A stretch of 12,311 nt of DNA. Source: an uncultured Tidjanibacter sp. (lineage in GTDB: Bacteria > Bacteroidota > Bacteroidia > Bacteroidales > Rikenellaceae). The translations under genes were made by a program, and so were the position numbers. This document shows positions 1 through 7,228 of this stretch, in pieces. Under the pieces are notes generated by a model, which was not told where the DNA came from, made no database searches, and was given only the letters and a program-made list of their open reading frames with translations. Numbering within the stretch: the first letter of the stretch is position 1; each line of letters starts with the position of its first letter. The stretch covers positions 1-12,311 of the forward strand of contig CAKUKW010000040.1 of the NCBI GenBank assembly GCA_934663885.1. Direction: 5' to 3'.

Positions 1-559
1 TTTCACGACATGCTGAGCAACGACGTTCTGCCCCAAACACTTCGGCAAACTGCGTGAGTGTTTTTACCACACGATAAGGAGACTCATAGAATATCATGGT
101 GCGAGGTTCCTCTGCCAACGATGCCAAACGCGTGGCACGACCTTTTTTCTGTGGCAAATAGCCTTCGAAGGTAAAACGCTCACAAGGTAAACCCGTTGAT
201 ACCAAAGCTGGTACAAAGGCTGTTGCGCCTGGAAGGCATTGCACGGTTACACCACGTGCCACACAAGCACGCACTAACATAAAGCCTGGATCGGATATGC
301 CTGGAGTTCCTGCATCTGAGATGAGTGCCATTACCTCGCCTGCTGCCATACGGGCTGCAAAGGCATCGGCGGTTTGGTGCTCATTAAACTTATGGTGTGA
401 CACCAACTGGTTCTTTATTTCAAAGTGTTTGAGCAGTATGCCCGAAGTTCGTGTATCTTCAGCCAAAACTACATCTGCCTCCTTGAGTATGCGCAAGGCA
501 CGGAGGGTTATATCTTCAAGGTTGCCTATCGGAGTGGGGACAATATAAAGTTTAGACAT
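1..559 (-). CDS. rsmI: 16S rRNA (cytidine1402-2'-O)-methyltransferase RsmI, 3' end cut by window edge
   Basis: RsmI uses S-adenosylmethionine to 2'-O-methylate C1402 in the decoding centre of 16S rRNA. Reading leftward from ATG at 559-557, the frame stays open for 186 codons to the window edge; the family is usually about 225-290 residues, so roughly the first two-thirds is present. The N-terminus MSKLYIVPTPIGNLEDITLR carries the family's start-proximal PTPIGNLxDIT motif. It is followed by AEDTRTSG, SHHKFNE, the SAM-pocket segment SDAGTPGISDPG, CLPGATAFVPALVSTGLP, and EGYLPQKKG with FYESPYR. The order and spacing fit the tetrapyrrole-methylase fold. Its start lies 11 bp beyond the stop of the next upstream gene (571-1383), so the two are probably co-transcribed. 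Codon use differs from the neighbours: Phe is mostly TTT and Arg mostly CGT, whereas gltX prefers TTC and a mix with AGG. Identity is secure; the missing 3' part cannot be judged. Confidence 0.95.
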   Translation of the reverse strand, partial: MSKLYIVPTPIGNLEDITLRALRILKEADVVLAEDTRTSGILLKHFEIKNQLVSHHKFNEHQTADAFAARMAAGEVMALISDAGTPGISDPGFMLVRACVARGVTVQCLPGATAFVPALVSTGLPCERFTFEGYLPQKKGRATRLASLAEEPRTMIFYESPYRVVKTLTQFAEVFGAERRCSACRE

Positions 560-570
560 GGCGCTATGGC

Positions 571-1383
571 TTACGACAATTTGTTGACAAGCAGCTCCAC
601 TATCAGTTTGGAACCTTCACCGTTGGGATCCCAGTGGAAATTGTCGTGAATGTAGAGCATGGCGTCATTGAGGTCGTCGAACGAATCCAGCTTCATGAGC
701 GTTTCTTCGTAAAGAGCCGAATCGCCGCGGAAAAGATCTCGTGTCAGAAGATACCTGTCGTTAAGGCCTATAGCCTTGCGAAGTGTTTCTTTCGAGGTTA
801 TATTGGATACTATGCCGTTGTCTTTCGGCTTGTAGGTATCGGAAATAGTTCTTGTCTCGGAGTTTATAACGTCGCCCAAAACCTTCTTAGGCCCCGTAAC
901 CGATGATTTCATATCGTCCTCTTCCTCATCCATTGTGCGGTTTATCTCGGCTGCCATTTCGCTAATCGTCTGCTCGGAGGCGACCTGAATGGCTTTTTCA
1001 TCGGGCGTCATTTTTTCGTCGTAATATAGCGACTTCAACGATTGCCTTTCGCTTCGGCGCTTTCCATACGCTGCGGCCTCGTCGTCGACCATCCTGTCTG
1101 GCAGTCCGCCCATTTCATGCATAATGATCTCCCTTTCTATTTCGCTCATGGTAGGAATATCGTCTTCCTGCACCGCAGTAATAGTTGGGTCAGGGGCACG
1201 CTCCTCCTTTTTGTCCGAAAACAATAAAGGATCGGACTCCACAGGGACGAGTTCGGCCAATACGGCTTTTAACTTATCCATGACAAGAGTGTGTTCCAGC
1301 GGGCTTATATTATATTTATTCCCCCATCGGGACACTATCATCTTTACTATTTGCAGCTCTTCTGTGATATTCTTAAAATCCAT
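571..1383 (-). CDS. Conserved Bacteroidales-type protein of unknown function
   Basis: I do not recognise a named function. With the start at 1383 the product is 270 residues, soluble, with no signal peptide or membrane segment. It is strongly charged, with an acidic, probably disordered middle (for example EEEDDMKSS). The C-terminal part, about residues 198-270, looks like a small helical domain (LRKAIGLNDRYLLTRDLFRG, then SFDDLNDAMLYIHDNFHWD). I recall similar C-terminal segments in unnamed Bacteroidales proteins, but that is memory and not a search result. An in-frame ATG lies six codons upstream at 1401. A TATCTTTG box at 1417-1410 would place the transcript start near 1400-1404, on top of that ATG, so 1383 is the better start. 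The gene ends 11 bp before rsmI and is likely co-transcribed with it. Codon use is like ychF and gltX. Confidence 0.8.
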   Translation of the reverse strand: MDFKNITEELQIVKMIVSRWGNKYNISPLEHTLVMDKLKAVLAELVPVESDPLLFSDKKEERAPDPTITAVQEDDIPTMSEIEREIIMHEMGGLPDRMVDDEAAAYGKRRSERQSLKSLYYDEKMTPDEKAIQVASEQTISEMAAEINRTMDEEEDDMKSSVTGPKKVLGDVINSETRTISDTYKPKDNGIVSNITSKETLRKAIGLNDRYLLTRDLFRGDSALYEETLMKLDSFDDLNDAMLYIHDNFHWDPNGEGSKLIVELLVNKLS

Positions 1384-1409
1384 GGCGTGAGATTTTTGCA
1401 TTTATTTTC

Positions 1410-1417
1410 CAAAGATA
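1410..1417 (-). promoter_or_regulatory. Bacteroidetes-type -7 promoter box for the 571-1383 gene
   Basis: The minus strand reads TATCTTTG, an exact match to the Bacteroidetes primary-sigma -7 consensus TAnnTTTG. I see no good TTTG -33 element at the usual distance upstream. It would start transcription near 1400-1404, giving a leader of about 20 nt to the ATG at 1383. The placement rests on the motif only. Confidence 0.55.
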
Positions 1418-1491
1418 CTACTTTTTGGTTTTCATTGGAGAATGACGGGTTAAAATCGGACAGAAGGACTGTTATTTACCGGGATAATCGT

Positions 1492-1499
1492 TATCTTTG
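1492..1499 (+). promoter_or_regulatory. Bacteroidetes-type -7 promoter box for ychF
   Basis: The plus strand reads TATCTTTG, matching TAnnTTTG, 22 bp before the ychF ATG. Transcription would begin near 1504-1506, leaving a short leader of about 16-18 nt. The -33 region is weak (TTATTT around 1472-1477). The same eight bases occur on the opposite strand at 1417-1410 for the divergent gene. Confidence 0.6.
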
Positions 1500-1521
1500 C
1501 CGCCGAATAAAAATGTAAACT

Positions 1522-2622
1522 ATGGCATTACAATGCGGAATCGTGGGTTTACCCAACGTCGGCAAGTCGACGCTTTTCAACTGTCTTTCAAACGCCAGGG
1601 CGCAGGCGGCCAATTTCCCTTTCTGCACCATCGAACCCAACGTAGGCGTGATTACCGTTCCTGATGACCGCCTTATGGAGTTGGCGCGGATAGATAACCC
1701 TAAAAAAGTCGTTCCGACCACTGTCGAAATAGTGGATATAGCGGGATTGGTGAAGGGCGCATCCAAAGGCGAAGGGCTCGGGAATAAGTTTCTCGGCAAT
1801 ATAAGGAATACAGACGCTATCATACACGTGCTCAGGTGCTTCGAAAATGACAACGTAACCCATGTGGACGGGAGCGTCGACCCTGTACGCGACAAAGAGA
1901 TAATCGATTACGAACTCATAATAAAAGACCTCGAAACAGTAGACAACCGTATTTCCAAAGTTCAAAAACAGGCGCAGACCGGCGGCGACAAAAATGCCAA
2001 ACGCCAGTGGGATATACTTTTACGTTATAAGGAAGCGCTGGAAAAGGGTAAGGCTGCCCGCAGCGTCGAACTCGACAAAGAAGACCGTAAATTCATGACC
2101 GACCTGAGTCTTCTTACCGACAAACCGGTGTTGTATGTATGTAATGTGGATGAGTCCAGCGCCGCAAGCGGGAATAAATACGTAGATTCTGTCAGGGAGG
2201 CGATAAAAGGCGAAAATGCCGAGCTTCTTGTGGTCGCGGCCGCTACGGAAGCGGACATAGCCGAACTGGAGGACCATGAAGAAAGGGCTATGTTCCTTTC
2301 TGACCTTGGGCTGACTGAGTCCGGTGTAGGGCGCCTTATTAAAACCGCTTACAAGTTACTCGACCTGCAGACGTATTTCACTACTGGCCCGGACGAATCG
2401 CGGGCGTGGACTTTTACGCGCGGAATGAAAGCGCCGCAGGCTGCCGGGATAATCCATACGGATTTCGAGCGGGGCTTTATACGCGCTGAGGTCATTAAAT
2501 ATGATGATTACGTTTCGCTGGGCAGCGAGAAGGCCGTTCGCGAAGCCGGGAAAATAGCCATTGAAGGGAAAGAGTACGTCGTTCAGGATGGCGATATCAT
2601 GCATTTCCTTTTCAATGTATAG
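1522..2622 (+). CDS. ychF: Ribosome-binding ATPase/GTPase YchF (OLA1 family)
   Basis: YchF is a TRAFAC-class P-loop NTPase of the Obg family that binds ribosomes and, in studied members, hydrolyses ATP in preference to GTP. The 366-residue product is full length for the family (about 363). Visible motifs are the P-loop GLPNVGKS at residues 9-16, the G3 segment DIAGLVKGASKGEGLGNKFL from residue 72, and NVDE at 208-211 in place of the canonical G4 NKxD. That replacement is the family hallmark and explains the loss of guanine specificity. A helical, coiled-coil-like insert occupies about residues 124-185. The C-terminal TGS domain (about 281-364) includes WTFTRGMKAPQAAGIIHTDF and GFIRAEVIKYDDY. 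The start follows a short leader behind a TATCTTTG box, and the next gene begins 25 bp after the stop. Confidence 0.98.
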   Translation: MALQCGIVGLPNVGKSTLFNCLSNARAQAANFPFCTIEPNVGVITVPDDRLMELARIDNPKKVVPTTVEIVDIAGLVKGASKGEGLGNKFLGNIRNTDAIIHVLRCFENDNVTHVDGSVDPVRDKEIIDYELIIKDLETVDNRISKVQKQAQTGGDKNAKRQWDILLRYKEALEKGKAARSVELDKEDRKFMTDLSLLTDKPVLYVCNVDESSAASGNKYVDSVREAIKGENAELLVVAAATEADIAELEDHEERAMFLSDLGLTESGVGRLIKTAYKLLDLQTYFTTGPDESRAWTFTRGMKAPQAAGIIHTDFERGFIRAEVIKYDDYVSLGSEKAVREAGKIAIEGKEYVVQDGDIMHFLFNV

Positions 2623-2647
2623 TCGCTCACCTATAAAACCGGATATT

Positions 2648-3178
2648 ATGTACAGGATCAAAAGAGCACACCTTAACGACTGCGATACGCTGGCCGGTAT
2701 ATGGGAAAAGGCTGTTGCGGAAACACACTATTTCCTGTCACCGGAAGATTTCGCGTTTTACCGCTCAGAATTGCCTTCGTATTTCGACGGCCTTCAACTG
2801 TTCATATTCGAATATACTGACGGTAAAATTGCGGGGTTCGCGGGAATAAAAGGAGATAAACTGGAGATGCTTTTCGTGGGCGAACGAGGCAAAGGAATAG
2901 GAAAAACACTGCTCGATTTTGCTGTAAAGGAGCGTTACGTCACAAAAGTAGATGTCAACGCCCAGAATACCGCTGCGGTGGATTTTTACAGGAAATACGG
3001 ATTCAGGGAAACAGGCTCTTCGCCCATCGACGGCGAAGGCAAACCTTATCCTGTCATCCACATGGAGATAGAGCCCGCTCCTGCGCGGATGCCCCACGGC
3101 CACCCCGTAGGAATACCTTCCCACGGAAGTGGGCATCACGGCGGTCATCCGGGAGGGCATGGCCATGGAAACAAGTAA
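2648..3178 (+). CDS. GNAT N-acetyltransferase, YjaB-like, with His-rich C-terminal tail
   Basis: This 176-residue protein belongs to the GNAT superfamily, which transfers an acetyl group from acetyl-CoA to an amine. The acetyl-CoA pyrophosphate loop RGKGIG is at residues 80-85, after the strand LEMLFVGE. The NAQNTAAVDFYRKYGF segment (104-119) carries the usual C-terminal GNAT helix and the Tyr that often acts as general acid. The opening MYRIKRAHLNDCDTLAGIWE, the THYFLS segment and the GKPYPVIHM ending resemble E. coli YjaB; the substrate is unknown. The core ends near residue 145. The last 27 residues (150-176) are Gly/Pro/His-only in style, with eight histidines, which is not part of the GNAT fold and could bind metal. 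ATG 2648 was chosen because the fold begins there; the in-frame ATG at 2561 lies inside ychF. gltX starts 13 bp downstream. Confidence 0.9.
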   Translation: MYRIKRAHLNDCDTLAGIWEKAVAETHYFLSPEDFAFYRSELPSYFDGLQLFIFEYTDGKIAGFAGIKGDKLEMLFVGERGKGIGKTLLDFAVKERYVTKVDVNAQNTAAVDFYRKYGFRETGSSPIDGEGKPYPVIHMEIEPAPARMPHGHPVGIPSHGSGHHGGHPGGHGHGNK

Positions 3179-3191
3179 AACAATATATTGA

Positions 3192-4724
3192 ATGGAAAGG
3201 AAAGTAAGGGTTCGTTTCGCACCAAGTCCCACGGGGCCGCTCCATATCGGCGGCGTCCGTACGGCATTATACAATTATCTTTTCGCGCGTCAGAGGGGCG
3301 GTGATTTTATTATCAGAATAGAAGACACCGATTCGGCACGGTGGGTGCCGGGTGCCGAAGAATATATCCTCGATTCGATGGAGTGGTGCGGCATAAAGGT
3401 TGATGAAGGCGTCCGTGAAGGAGGGAAATACGGCCCGTACAGGCAGAGTGAGCGAAAGGATATATACCTTGAATATGCACTGCAGCTCGTCGAATCAGGA
3501 AATGCATACTATGCTTTCGATACTCCCGAAGAACTCGATGCCCTTCGGGCGGAAGAAGAAGCAAAGGGCGAAGTTTTTTCATATAATTATACCGTGCGCG
3601 GCAAACTCGCCACTTCGCTCAACTTTTCGGGGGAAGAGGTTAAGCGCAGGATTGATGCCGGCGAGCAGTGGGTCATAAGGTTCATGATGCCGGAGAACGA
3701 AACGGTGGAAATGGACGACCTTATACGCGGACATATCAGCGTTAATACCTCCACGCTCGACGACAAGGTGCTTTTTAAATCGGCCGACGGGCTTGCCACA
3801 TATCACCTGGCGAACATAGTCGATGACCACCTGATGGAAATATCCCATGTTATCCGCGGCGAGGAATGGCTACCTTCCCTACCCCTACACTACCTGCTTT
3901 ATAAGGCGTTCGGATGGACCGCAAGCCAGCCCCTTTTCGCCCATTTGCCATTGTTGCTGAAACCGACAGGCCAGGGAAAACTAAGTAAACGCGACGGAGA
4001 CAAACTGGGATTCCCAGTATTCCCTCTCGAATGGAAATCGCCCGGGACCGCGGAGGTCTCGCGAGGATACCGGGAGGACGGATATTTCCCTGATGCGTTC
4101 ATCAACATGCTCGCCCTGCTGGGCTGGAATCCCGGAACCGAGCAGGAGATATTCTCAATGGAAGAACTAATCGAGCGGTTCTCGCTCGACAGGGTAAGCA
4201 AATCTGGCGCGAGGTTCAACCCCGACAAAGCACGTTGGTTCAATGCGCAATACATGCACGTCAGGAACGATGCCGAACTGGGACAAGCATACGTGCCGAT
4301 AGTAGCAGGACACGGATACGATATAACGCCCCAAAAGGCCGCGGACATCGCCGGATATATAAAAAGCCGGGCTACGTTCGTAAGTGATTTCTGGGAGCTT
4401 TCGTATTTTCTTTTCGAACGCCCGGCGGAATATGAGGAAAAAACCGTCAGGAAGTACTGGAAAGGTGACAACCCTGCTCATATAGCCGGACTGCGTAACC
4501 TCCTCGCATCCATAGATGATTTCTCCCATGAAAATACGGAGGCTGCCTGCCATGCGTGGATTGTGGAGAACGGGATCTCCATGAGCCAGATAATGAACGC
4601 CTTCAGGCTTGCCATCGTAGGCGCAAGCAAGGGTTTCAGTATGTACGAAATGTGCGAGGTTATAGGCAAGGAGGAAACTCTTATCCGGCTCGACAACGCG
4701 CTGAATAATATTAAGGCAGAGTAA
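3192..4724 (+). CDS. gltX: Glutamyl-tRNA synthetase
   Basis: GltX attaches glutamate to tRNA-Glu in the cytoplasm using ATP. The 510-residue product is full length for Bacteroidota members. It has the class I signature HIGG at residues 18-21 (PSPTGPLHIGGVRTALYNYL) and the KMSKS-equivalent KLSKR at 263-267. Other GluRS landmarks are RIEDTDSARWVPGAEEYILD near the N-terminus, HVIRGEEWLPSLPLHYLLY in the catalytic core, and GYFPDAFINMLALLGWNPG before the helical anticodon-binding domain. The start MERKVRVRFAPSPTG is the normal family start. No cysteine cluster for the zinc knuckle of the E. coli type is visible near residue 100, as in many GluRS. The gene is last in a probable ychF-acetyltransferase-gltX unit and is followed about 50 bp later by a strong hairpin terminator. 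Confidence 0.98.
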   Translation: MERKVRVRFAPSPTGPLHIGGVRTALYNYLFARQRGGDFIIRIEDTDSARWVPGAEEYILDSMEWCGIKVDEGVREGGKYGPYRQSERKDIYLEYALQLVESGNAYYAFDTPEELDALRAEEEAKGEVFSYNYTVRGKLATSLNFSGEEVKRRIDAGEQWVIRFMMPENETVEMDDLIRGHISVNTSTLDDKVLFKSADGLATYHLANIVDDHLMEISHVIRGEEWLPSLPLHYLLYKAFGWTASQPLFAHLPLLLKPTGQGKLSKRDGDKLGFPVFPLEWKSPGTAEVSRGYREDGYFPDAFINMLALLGWNPGTEQEIFSMEELIERFSLDRVSKSGARFNPDKARWFNAQYMHVRNDAELGQAYVPIVAGHGYDITPQKAADIAGYIKSRATFVSDFWELSYFLFERPAEYEEKTVRKYWKGDNPAHIAGLRNLLASIDDFSHENTEAACHAWIVENGISMSQIMNAFRLAIVGASKGFSMYEMCEVIGKEETLIRLDNALNNIKAE

Positions 4725-4774
4725 TATTCCCGGCCCTTCCGGTTAACTGTTAACGGGGAGCGGCATAAAGATGG

Positions 4775-4821
4775 TAACAATAAAAAACACCGTGGATTTT
4801 CCACGGTGTTTTTTATTGTTA
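4775..4821. terminator. Bidirectional intrinsic terminator between gltX and the 673-codon lipoprotein gene
   Basis: A perfect 21-bp inverted repeat (arms 4775-4795 and 4801-4821) flanks a 5-nt loop ATTTT. The GC core is CACCGTGG/CCACGGTG. The outer stem contains AATAAAAAA on one side and TTTTTTATT on the other, so a U-tract follows the core hairpin on either strand. It sits between convergent genes and can serve both. Arm sequence and core resemble the terminator at 9941-9987. Confidence 0.93.
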
Positions 4822-4832
4822 AATAGCTTGTA

Positions 4833-6854
4833 TTAAAGCTTAGCGGCTTTTCTTACTTCTGTTTTCCCAATGGGTTTAGCCGGTTTCCTTTCGGTAAGTT
4901 TTTCGACATAATTACGCGCAGGAGCGTTGATGGGCGTTTCTTCATCCCAGTAATCCAAAATCTCGCCGGTATAGGAGCCGGTGATCCTGTGCGGAGGCAG
5001 CGCGTCGTCCAGGAAGACGTAATTTATAGTGTAAATTCCGCCCGGGGCTTTCGATATCGAGATGCTTTCCACGCCGAAAATAGGCACGTCCATATCCCAG
5101 TTATTTCCCCACAGCCATGAAGAGTCCCAAAGTTCATCCTGCAGCGGCCTGTTTATCGTCATCGCCAAATATTCATCGTAGCGACCAATAGTGAAATGGT
5201 TATTTCCGACAGGCAGCAAGTCGTCTTCGTCACTCCTGAACATCGAAAGGAGTATAAATTCACCGTTTTCAGGTTCGAGTCCAAGCGGATCGGAGTCAGC
5301 AGTGCCAAGATATAATTCTCCATAATAAAGATCGGTGTCTTCTTCGCCTAAGTCAGCGAAATAAGCCTGTGTCAGGGGCCGCATTGCATAGTCTCCGGTC
5401 AAAGTGCTACGGGGACGGATGGTATTGCCCCTGGCTTCTAATTTAATAGGTCCTTCGAATGTGAATTCTATCTCGACGCCGTTGGCCGTGGTTATAGATC
5501 CCGTAATAGTATGAATGTAACCGTTGGCCGTCTCTGCGCCTACCGTAACTTCAAACCTGGAGTCAGCCATTTTGTCCTTGGAAGGGTCTCCGTCGTCATC
5601 TACGAACTGTGTCTCATTCCACCAATCGCCCCAATACGGCCATACCTTACCTATACCGTAACTTTCGGTAGCTTCTTCATCGGCTGCGTAAACATATTCT
5701 CCCGCAGGAACAAATTTCTGAAGGTAATTGATGGGGTCGAGCGTACCGTTGTCTTCATACGTGCCGCCGAAAACAAAGCTTACAGATTCTCCGGGGCAGT
5801 TGTAGTACGGGCCCGAGAAACCATCTATGTCAAGGTTGGACAGCACTATATCGTACATGGGAACATCTTCCTGCTGGGGGCCGTCCGGGTCTCCTACCCA
5901 CGGGTAATTGCCGCCGTATTCACCTATGGCGTAATTAAGGTTCAACTTGGCTTTCTTCATAGGCATCGTTCCGGCATACTGGAATTTGTATTCTGTGCCG
6001 TCCTGGCTTTCGACTTCGCCGGTAATCAGAAAGTTTACGCCCTGCTTGGTAATCTCTACCTGTCCTCCGGTGATAGGTTTCCTGATTCCTTCGAACATAA
6101 AATAACTGTCATCGGATTTAACGAGCTGCGAATCGCCGTTGCCAAAACTGGAATTGGTGTTAAGCGTAGCGGAGTAAACGTAAGTATCGGGATTGATGCC
6201 GTCGTAGAAATAGGTCTTGAAACCGTCGAGGAAAATACTCACCTCGTCGCCTGCGTCATTGGTGAACTTAACTACATAATGGTTATGGTTAGTCCAGCCC
6301 TTAAGGCCTATGTAAAGCACGTCGATATTTGTCATCGAAAGGGGCTTCGCCGGGAAAGTTATCGCTCCGCTATAGTTGAAGTCGAACTCTTCCCCTCCGG
6401 GCTCGGTGAAAGTACCGCTGATAGTGTAAACGCCGCCGCTTTCGCTGACGGTCATGCTTCCGCCGTTGATAAGTTTAAGATCCATATCGCCCGAAGAACC
6501 GACCTTTCCGAACTGCGAATTGTAAGAAAGCAGAACCGTTCCCGCTACGGTTGAAGTGCTACTGAATGTATAAGTTCCGGGAGAGATGTAAGAATCTTCC
6601 GTAGAAGTGTTTTCTGTAAGGAGTTCCAGTAGCAGGATATCCCCGGGGCCCGTAATGTCGTCGATGGAAGTACCGTTGCCTGTAGTGAGGGCGACATAGT
6701 ATTTCGCCACATCGGCACCTGTGTTTTCGATAAACTTAGCGAAACCGTTAGTCAGGTTGACAGGTTCCGGATCGGGGATGTTGCCGTCATTGTTACACGA
6801 GACCGCGGTGAGCCCTAACAATACTGCTCCGATCAAAAGTAATTTTTTCTTCAT
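4833..6854 (-). CDS. Putative surface lipoprotein with about four repeated beta-rich modules
   Basis: The 673-residue product begins with a clear SPII signal peptide, MKKKLLLIGAVLLGLTAVSC, with the lipidated Cys at 20. The mature protein starts CNNDGN, an Asn/Asp-rich stretch of the kind associated with surface export of Bacteroidales lipoproteins. The rest is rich in Gly, Asp, Thr, Tyr and Trp. It reads as repeated beta modules, each ending in a similar pair of strands: YTISGTFTEPGGEEFDFNYSG (about 143-163), FLITGEVESQDGTEYKFQYAG (275-295), HTITGSITTANGVEIEFTFEG (448-468), and a looser YTINYVFLDDALPPHRITGS (608-627). The C-terminus is basic (KPAKPIGKTEVRKAAKL). I recognise no enzyme motif or named family; a binding or adhesion role is only inference. 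The gene stands alone, convergent to gltX and divergent from the oxidoreductase operon. Confidence 0.85.
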   Translation of the reverse strand: MKKKLLLIGAVLLGLTAVSCNNDGNIPDPEPVNLTNGFAKFIENTGADVAKYYVALTTGNGTSIDDITGPGDILLLELLTENTSTEDSYISPGTYTFSSTSTVAGTVLLSYNSQFGKVGSSGDMDLKLINGGSMTVSESGGVYTISGTFTEPGGEEFDFNYSGAITFPAKPLSMTNIDVLYIGLKGWTNHNHYVVKFTNDAGDEVSIFLDGFKTYFYDGINPDTYVYSATLNTNSSFGNGDSQLVKSDDSYFMFEGIRKPITGGQVEITKQGVNFLITGEVESQDGTEYKFQYAGTMPMKKAKLNLNYAIGEYGGNYPWVGDPDGPQQEDVPMYDIVLSNLDIDGFSGPYYNCPGESVSFVFGGTYEDNGTLDPINYLQKFVPAGEYVYAADEEATESYGIGKVWPYWGDWWNETQFVDDDGDPSKDKMADSRFEVTVGAETANGYIHTITGSITTANGVEIEFTFEGPIKLEARGNTIRPRSTLTGDYAMRPLTQAYFADLGEEDTDLYYGELYLGTADSDPLGLEPENGEFILLSMFRSDEDDLLPVGNNHFTIGRYDEYLAMTINRPLQDELWDSSWLWGNNWDMDVPIFGVESISISKAPGGIYTINYVFLDDALPPHRITGSYTGEILDYWDEETPINAPARNYVEKLTERKPAKPIGKTEVRKAAKL

Positions 6855-7228
6855 AAAATTTTGCTTTGCTCCCGTTCAGCCTTAAACAGGAATAGTTAAT
6901 TAATTAGGTTAAATAGAAATTTTGGATATATAAATGGCTTATTCGCAATATGTAATACCGGCGAAACCGGTCGTCTGGTGTTCAATATTAAACTATAAAC
7001 AATGTAAATATACTCAAAATAATCCATACTCGTCCCCTTTTAACATATTTTTAAATCTACACTGAGTATCCGCAGCGCAAAATTCCTGATAATAGCCGCC
7101 GTATTTATATTAATAATAACGGTATAAGTAAATCCCATAAAAATAATCTGTAAAGTCAATCATAATTGCGAAAATGTACGTATATTTGTAAGCAAATTGC
7201 CTTGAAACTTTACAATTCATAATATTTT
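6855..7228. other. AT-rich divergent intergenic region
   Basis: This 374-bp gap lies between the lipoprotein gene start and the ferredoxin-subunit start. It is much more AT-rich than its flanks. It holds a -7 box for the oxidoreductase operon (7181-7188), the palindrome TTAATTAA at 6896-6903, and a small inverted repeat ACCGGCGAAACCGGT at 6957-6971 with a 5-bp stem. I see no coding frame of note, no tRNA and no recognisable riboswitch. A promoter for the leftward lipoprotein gene must lie here or nearby, but no TAnnTTTG match on the minus strand convinced me. Confidence 0.6.
7181..7188 (+). promoter_or_regulatory. Bacteroidetes-type -7 promoter box for the oxidoreductase operon
   Basis: TATATTTG matches TAnnTTTG exactly, 40 bp upstream of the first ATG of the operon. 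The predicted transcript start is near 7194, giving a leader of about 35 nt that is AT-rich. I see no clean TTTG at the expected -33 spacing, so the box stands mainly on its match and its position. Confidence 0.55.

Noticed and set aside
1491..1965. Overlapping minus-strand open frames inside ychF.
   Set aside because: They are antisense shadows of a complete, strongly conserved gene and show no motif of their own.
2561..2647. Upstream in-frame extension of the acetyltransferase to ATG 2561.
   Set aside because: It would overlap ychF by 62 bp and add 29 residues with no resemblance to the GNAT fold, which begins cleanly at MYRIKRAHL.
4742..4754. GTTAAC-T-GTTAAC, adjacent palindromes after gltX.
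   Set aside because: The six-base palindromes are too short to mean much, and the strong terminator 20 bp further explains the function of this gap.
5511..6554. A 347-codon open frame on the plus strand, opposite the lipoprotein gene.
   Set aside because: It is fully antisense to a gene with a clear signal peptide and repeated modules. Its translation has no recognisable motif and reads like the low-stop shadow of a GC-moderate gene.
6957..6971. Small inverted repeat ACCGG-CGAAA-CCGGT in the intergenic gap.
   Set aside because: The stem is only 5 bp, no T-tract follows, and it is not near a gene end. It could be an operator, but nothing else supports it.
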